Below, piece by piece: positions 58,547 to 64,000 of a stretch of DNA of 64,000 nt; position 1 is the stretch's first letter; the number at the start of each line of letters is the position of its first letter. Under the pieces are notes generated by a model, which saw nothing but the letters and a program-made list of their open reading frames with translations, did no database searches and had not been told where the DNA came from. The position numbers and the translations under genes are program-made. The stretch is from contig CP154957.1 in assembly GCA_039621445.1 (NCBI GenBank), positions 19,360,714-19,424,713 on the forward strand, in the 5' to 3' direction. Source of the stretch: Euglena gracilis. Its lineage: Eukaryota; Euglenida; Euglenophyceae; Euglenales.

Positions 58547-59925
58547 GCATGAAATATGTGCAGGGGGGAAATATGCGCTAAAAGGACCACCCAAATACGC
58601 GCTGAAATACGCTGCAATATGTGTTAAATATGTGGAAGAATATGCAGAAAATATGTGTTTTTTTTTCAGAACCAGGCCATATTTGGACACATTCAAGTGA
58701 TCCAATTGGCAAGTCATTTTAAGCCATTTTGCAGGGTTGGACCTTTTTGTTGTAAAAAATGTGAACGACGGCTCAAAACTTACACCTACACTGCAAAATG
58801 ACCAAATTTGTTAAATTTTTCTAAATCCCCTCCAGCAGAAATGTGTATATTCCGATATCATTTTTCCGCAATTGTCCCACAATTTTCTGCAATTTTCCAC
58901 AATTTTTTTTCACGTTTTTTCAAAGGCCTCCGATATCAATCCCCCAAGCATGATTTTGTTTTGGGAACATGCCAATACTGGAAACATGGAATTTCTTGGG
59001 TGAAAAATCCAAAAATGGCAAAAAATTGACGAAAATTTGGTATCAGGCAAAATCTGGCTCAGGATGCGAAATTTTAATATAAATCGAAATTATTTCCCAG
59101 CAGAAATTGGGGGAAAACCTGAAAATTGCCAAATTTTGTCAAAATTTGTTAATTTTGGCAAATTTTGGCAGACTTGCAACAAAATAACAAAAGAAGCAAC
59201 TGGGTTTTGTGAAACGTTCAAGGAATGGCCCGAACTCATTTGGCCGTCTACCTCAGGTTCATGCGGAAAAAATGCGAAAAAGAAAATTGCGGAAAAGCTG
59301 CGGAAATTGCGGGAAAATTGCACAAAATTGCGGAAAATTTCGTAAATTGTGGAAAAAATGCGGATATCAATCCCCCCCCCCCAATCATTTTGGGTCAGTT
59401 TGGGGAAATTTCACGGGCCACAATCAGCTGTTTCTGGATCATTTTCGACCATTTCGAGCCAATTGGGGTCATTTTAGACCAGCTTTGACCACTTTTTGAG
59501 GTGGTTCTCGGTCATTTTGAGTAAATTGGGATGTAATTGGAATTGGCCCAAATGGCCAAAATAATACCCTATTTGCCCCCAAAAATGGTTAACTGTGGCC
59601 AACAATAACCAAAAATGGACAAAATGACGCAAAAATGGTCCACAATCGCCCAGAATTGTGCAAAATGGCCCAAAGTTGACAAAAATTGGTGAAAATGCGC
59701 CAAATGAAAGTAAATGGCCTAAAATGGTCGCAAGAAATTCAAAACGGCCCCAACCAGATCGGAGAAATATGTAGGAACAGGAAAACCCTCGGAATATGTG
59801 CTAAATATGCGCCAAATATGCGAAATATGCTCTTTTCGGCACAAAAAATGAAATATGCGCTAAAATATGCGGAACATGCGCAAAATACGTGTTCTGCATA
59901 TTTTCCCCCGATATATGTTGTTTCC
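58547..59925. mobile_element. TIR element with AAATATGCGC subterminal repeats
   Basis: ATATGTGCAGGGGGGAAATA at the left and an inverted counterpart (CGGGGGAAAATATGCAG read in complement) at the right. Eight or more AAATATG words lie within 110 bp of the left end and ten or more within 150 bp of the right end. The interior is A/T-rich with GCGGAAATTGC-type repeats and no ORF recognised. Confidence 0.72.
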
Positions 59926-60746
59926 AAAACTAAAAAAAAAGGACATACCAATAGAGAGTGGTACAATGGCTAAATAAGAACTCCTTGGGGTCACAAACCA
60001 ACACATTCCGGCACGCTCAATACCCATGTGAAAAACCTGGGACACAGAGGAAGGTACCACACCTCTGGAATTCGCAGCTCCAAAATGCTTTTCAGGAAAC
60101 TGGGCTCCCAAGCGCTGACAGGGGCCAACCCTATAAAACACAATCGCACCGAACAAGGCAAATCACACTCCAAAACATGAGCTTGACAGAAATTATAAGC
60201 GACTGAACTCACCGCCCGAAACGTTTTGGAGACGGTTTTCACTGGGCAGGAAAGCAAAAAATGCGGTGTGGGTGCTGGAGTGTGAGATTTCTCAGTTCTG
60301 GAATGTTTTTTTTAACCTTTCTCCCTCTGGAAATCTTGCATACCCCTCTCCTGTAAAAAAAAAACGCTCCTTGGATGAATTGGAGGGCCAACCGTGACCT
60401 TATTGTGCTGGTGGTCACGCTTCTTCACAAAGGGAGTGGCTTGCTCATCCATTCCAACAGCATGGCTCTCTCCCCAAATATTATAACCCCCAGTTCAATC
60501 ATAATCCAACAAGAATGACCCTCCTCTGAAATACCCTGAAGCTTTGATTTGAAAACCGAACATTAAACCCCCCTCCGCAGAAAATGCCACTGGGGTGATC
60601 TAAGGCAAAGGAAATATGATGTGCTTTTTTCATGCTTGATATCCCTATATTATTTGTTGAAAAACTTGTCTGTTCAATGATTTCAGCAAACCTTTATTGA
60701 ATTGAACAGATTGGCTGAATGTATGTATATATATCCAATTAGGGCC

Positions 60747-61092
60747 CTGGGCATACAACTTGACGACCCGCATCGCCTGCACCAGCTGGTTCATGATGGT
60801 GAGCCGCTTGTCCGCCAACCCGAACTTCTGGCTCAGGAGCAGACTATTGCTTAAGACCCTGGGGATGGGGTCACTTGCTAACCATTTTGCTAGACACTGG
60901 AAAAAAGAACTAGCTACACCCCCTCCCCGGGGGGGGGGGTACTGCGAACCCTTAAGCAATAGACTGCTCAGGAGGCCTCGGAAGGACCTGCTGATCTGGT
61001 AGTTGATGGCACACGCGGTGACGAGGATCACCACACCGCCCACCGCGGCGAGGCCCACGACGTACCCCGCGGGCAGCGGCCCCATGTTGCTT
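60747..61092 (-). CDS. ABCC exon: TMD1 helix and KLYAQ turn, interrupted by a 127-bp element
   Basis: Reads GPLPAGYVVGLAAVGGVVIL, then a second stretch KFGLADKRLTIMNQLVQAMR and VVKLYAQ. This matches the TMD1 segment of MRP proteins that ends in KLYAWE. Between LLS and QKFG lies a TIR element (60840-60966) with an 8-bp duplication. Element plus duplication is 135 bp, and the reading frame stays open through it. The upstream edge near the GPL start is uncertain because no neighbouring exon was found to the right. The downstream edge is followed by GG, not GT. Confidence 0.85.
60840..60966. mobile_element. hAT-like element, 127 bp, inserted in an ABCC exon
   Basis: Ends CAGACTATTGCTTAAG and complement of CAGTCTATTGCTTAAG. 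CTCAGGAG is duplicated at 60832-60839 and 60967-60974. It splits the conserved TMD1 sequence LLS/QKFG. Element plus duplicate is 135 bp, so the frame is kept; on the minus strand it is open (45 extra codons). It could be spliced as an intron or be translated. Confidence 0.93.
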
Positions 61093-61721
61093 GGCAGATT
61101 ACTTCAGCCAGATACACACCAGACGTGACAGGATTTTTTTCGGGAAGCTGTCCAACACTTTGGATCAACGTAATCTTTTTATGAACAGCTTCCAAATCCC
61201 GCTATGAAAATTGTGAGATCCGAAGACATGATACTTTACACTTTGAATAAAACGTACGGACACATGGGGTGGCATCCACATGCCCAGACATTGGACATGT
61301 GGGCATGTAAGCAGATGGACATATGATTGCACACGGGAAAAATATCATTATTAGCAGCAATCCTGCTCGAGCGAAAAATAGATGCTGTGGCGGCCTAACT
61401 CGCACTTAGCTTTGAAAGTGACTGTAAAATTGAGCCGACGCGCAATGCCAAAAATTATCTGTTTTCGAACACTGAGGCCTGAGGCTCAGGACAGTCTGCA
61501 TTGGTGTCTCCCTACATCCCCAGGGCCTGGGCACAAAAGCAACGACTTGGAACTCTACAATCTGAAGGCACAGAGCTCCCGGGGCCCAGTGTGGATGAAC
61601 CCAAAGCGCCGGGTAATATAACGAGGGGACTCCATTGCGCAGTTGCGCCACAGCGCAACAATTTTTTTATCACAAAAAAATAAAACACATTGCACTTTGG
61701 AGCAATGTTTTTATTTTTTGT

Positions 61722-62142
61722 ACCCCCCCCTATGTCCAATGACTGGTAACCTCTGTCCTCTGACCGGGGGGGGGGGGGGTGGTCGTTGGACATAGGGTAG
61801 TGACCAAAAAGGTGTCCTCTGACCGGGGGGGGGGGTGGTCGTTGGACATGGGGTCAAAAGAAAGTTGGTGGGTACCCGGGTCCCTACCCACCCAAAAATG
61901 CCCAAATTTTCCCTTCCGGCGCTTTGCGCCGAAAATTTTGGGCAATTTTGACACATTTTTGTCCAAAAAGTGTCAAAAATGGCATTTTGGCCAAATTTTT
62001 GGCCAATTTTTGGACAAATTTTTTCGTCCCGGCGCTTTGCGCCGGGACCAAAAATTTGGTCAAACCTCCGAAAAGGTGTCCTCTGACCGGGGGGGGGGGT
62101 GGTCATTGGACATAGGGGGGTCGTTGGACATAGGGGGGGGTA
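61722..62142 (-). mobile_element. CCTATGTCCAATGAC element, copy 2, inverted
   Basis: Inverted ends CCTATGTCCAATGAC; two mini-hairpins GGCGCTTTGCGCC (61918-61930 and 62031-62043); other features as in the copy at 43889-44306, opposite orientation. Inserted in the family II element. Confidence 0.9.
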
Positions 62143-63251
62143 ATTCAACATGTGGGTGACCATTGCCGGACTTGCGCAACGATAATAACATATATGTCAA
62201 CATGTGTTTCCATTGCGCCAAGCTTATGAAGAATGGCAATTGAAGAGTTATATTGCACCAAAGCTCAATAGAAATGCAGTTTTCAAAATTGTAAGCAGCG
62301 TGGCTGTTGCGCCGAAGTGTAATATAACTGCTTGAAACTTATCTCACGACGGAGGGAGAAAATTTTGGACAGGGGGATGGCAATCTCCTCTCAGTCACGT
62401 TGTCTTGAAATTGGGAAAACATTGCGCTTCGGTGCAACACCCACACTGCTTTAGAATTCTTAAAATTGTATCTCTATTGCGCTTTGGAGCAATTTTGCAC
62501 TTAAATTTTCATTCTTCATAAACATGCCCATTGCGCTGTGGCACAACAATTGCAAATATTTTAATTTCTTATTTTTATCACTGTGGATGGAGAGAGCTGT
62601 CGGGGAAGCATCGCATTACCAGAACGGACAAGGCTAAGGTGGAGGGAAACCTTGCCTGGGACAGGAAGCCAACCCCTGGTGTGTGAATGCAACAACCAAC
62701 TTCTTCATGCGTTGTGAGCCCAAATGCCAGTGCCAGAGGTTCCTCCCACTTGCTTCGCAGTTAATCATGCCTGAGTGGCCTTTCTGTTTGGCCAACTTTT
62801 GAGAGGCAGAAAAATTCTGTTTGGAAAGAACTCAGGCGGCCGATTTCGCACTTAAGGGTTTTTTCTTTGAACTGGGCACATTTGCGTAAATTTACAATTT
62901 TGCGAAATTTCTGGGACCCCGCACCCTGACACACAGAAAACAGTTTACGAACTGTGGCAACCCTGTATTGGGATATAGGAGAACGATGAGGGTTGGAGCA
63001 CTGCTGTGCCAAAAGCTGGGTTGGTGCTTGACATGCAAGAGCACCAATCTCAACCTCCGTCCTCGTCGCATCACCCGGTAAGTAACATACATACCAAACC
63101 TCCTGGAGTTAATTCCCTCCCCACCTTCTCACACAGCACAAACACATTCAAATACATCTGCTATTTGAAAGGACAATGTGCGCAATATCAACAGTTTTAC
63201 ATTGCGCTTAAATGCAATGTATAAGTGTTGCACTTGAGCGCAATGGTTAAC

Positions 63252-63538
63252 AGAAGCACCCTGAGCTTATGGGAGTCCTCTGGTATGTTATGGTGTTAGA
63301 GAGGGCCCCTGCGGGCTTGATGAGGAAATACATTGCGCCGACGCGCAATAGCCCATACAAAAAAATGAGAAGTGCAAACACGCAGCTGACGTGTTTTCTG
63401 AATGAACAAGCAGTGCATTATATAGGCATGTCCATTACGCTTCGGTGCAATGTATTTCCTCACCAAGCCCTCACACTAGCCGTGCAGAGAGGGGCCCCCG
63501 ACACACCGTAACACATCAGAGGGACTCCCATAAGCTCA
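63252..63538. repeat. MITE-like element, copy 2
   Basis: Inverted ends CTGAGCTTATGGGAGTCC, about 35 bp with small differences. The interior matches 4333-4620 but contains ATTGCGC-type palindromes at about 63331 and 63430. Confidence 0.85.
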
Positions 63539-64000
63539 GGGGGCTTTTGCTAACCATTGCGTGCAAGCGCAACTGTTTTACGTTTTACATTGCGCTCAAG
63601 CGCAATATAAAACTGTTGCGTTTGCGCGCAATGTCTGTAACCATTGCCTTCTGTGCCCGGCAGTGTGGGGCCTGGTGTTGCTCATCAGACGTTGGGACAA
63701 GACCCTGGGCTTACCCTCAATAGCCCCCAACCCCTCCACCTGGGTAGTTCTGCACCGCTCCTCGCGCTTCACGCTCCCAGGGATCACAAGTCTATGACAC
63801 ACCGTTTGTTCCAACTTTTTCACAATGTGTGTGTAGAGTCCACCCTCTGGACGCCTCAACAGGCAACCCTTCAAGCACACATCGAGAGCCTAAAAAGCAA
63901 CAAAAATGGCCAAATTACACCAGCCCGACACAGCCGAGTCTTCACAGGGGGGGGTTGGCGCTTTTGGGGGGGGGGGGGGAATTCACGTCTCCAGAATTTC

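Larger units (their letters stand above)
61387..64000. mobile_element. TIR element family II, longer copy, right end outside
   Basis: Begins GTGGCGGCCTAACTCGCACT. Matches 13950-14850 in order up to about 62315. After about 1.5 kb without match it resumes at 63838-64000 with sequence like 14850-15010 (CAACCCTTCAAG, CCTAAAAAGCAACAAAA, AATTCACGT). Palindromic words of type ATTGCGC..GCGCAAT occur at about fourteen places. Two other elements are nested in it (61722-62142 and 63252-63538). No ORF recognised. Confidence 0.8.

Noticed and set aside
63640-63800. GC-rich patch open on both strands near the right edge
   Set aside because: It could be coding (for example LVLLIRRWDKTLG on plus), but there is no family match and it lies inside a repeat-rich element.

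Overview
This is a piece of a eukaryotic nuclear genome. It has almost no intact long genes, very large introns, microsatellites, long G/C homopolymers and dense small transposable elements. Base composition swings sharply: exons are GC-rich with GC-ending codons, while introns mix A/T-rich tracts with runs of G or C. I cannot place the organism. A unicellular alga or other protist with introner-type elements fits best, but that is inference.

The only gene I can name with confidence is an ABC transporter of the ABCC (MRP) type on the minus strand. Its stop codon is at 6960-6962 and recognisable exons run up to about 61092. I find 27 exons totalling roughly 3.1 kb of coding sequence in about 54 kb. 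In protein order they give part of TMD1 (61.1-56.5 kb), NBD1 (53.7-46.8 kb), a linker and TMD2 (43.6-19.6 kb) and NBD2 (16.9-7.0 kb). The N-terminal part of TMD1 was not found and probably lies beyond the right edge. Several junctions are clean GT-AG. Others only give the expected protein if cut inside a short direct repeat, and at least one intron (23342-23729) is itself a TIR element with an 8-bp target-site duplication.

The introns and flanks are mostly mobile DNA. (1) A composite repeat family with ends GAGCTCAGC / GCTGAGCTC has about eight copies, the first carrying nine tandem 163-bp units (1-1455). (2) Many hAT-like non-autonomous elements begin with CAG, have 12-18 bp inverted ends and 8-bp duplications, contain poly-G tracts and often a GGCGC-NNN-GCGCC mini-hairpin. 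(3) A large GC-rich insertion (inner ends 28167 and 37885, possible outer ends 25698 and 37920) sits in one TMD2 intron. It carries decayed plus-strand ORFs of a family I cannot name and about twenty copies of a 20-bp palindromic word. (4) A second TIR family (13924-15238 and 61387 to beyond the window) carries its own palindromic word, ATTGCGC..GCGCAAT. Nested insertions, some with empty sites visible in other copies, allow an order of insertion to be read.

The 1-6959 stretch downstream of the transporter and the 61093-64000 stretch upstream hold repeats and no gene I can support.
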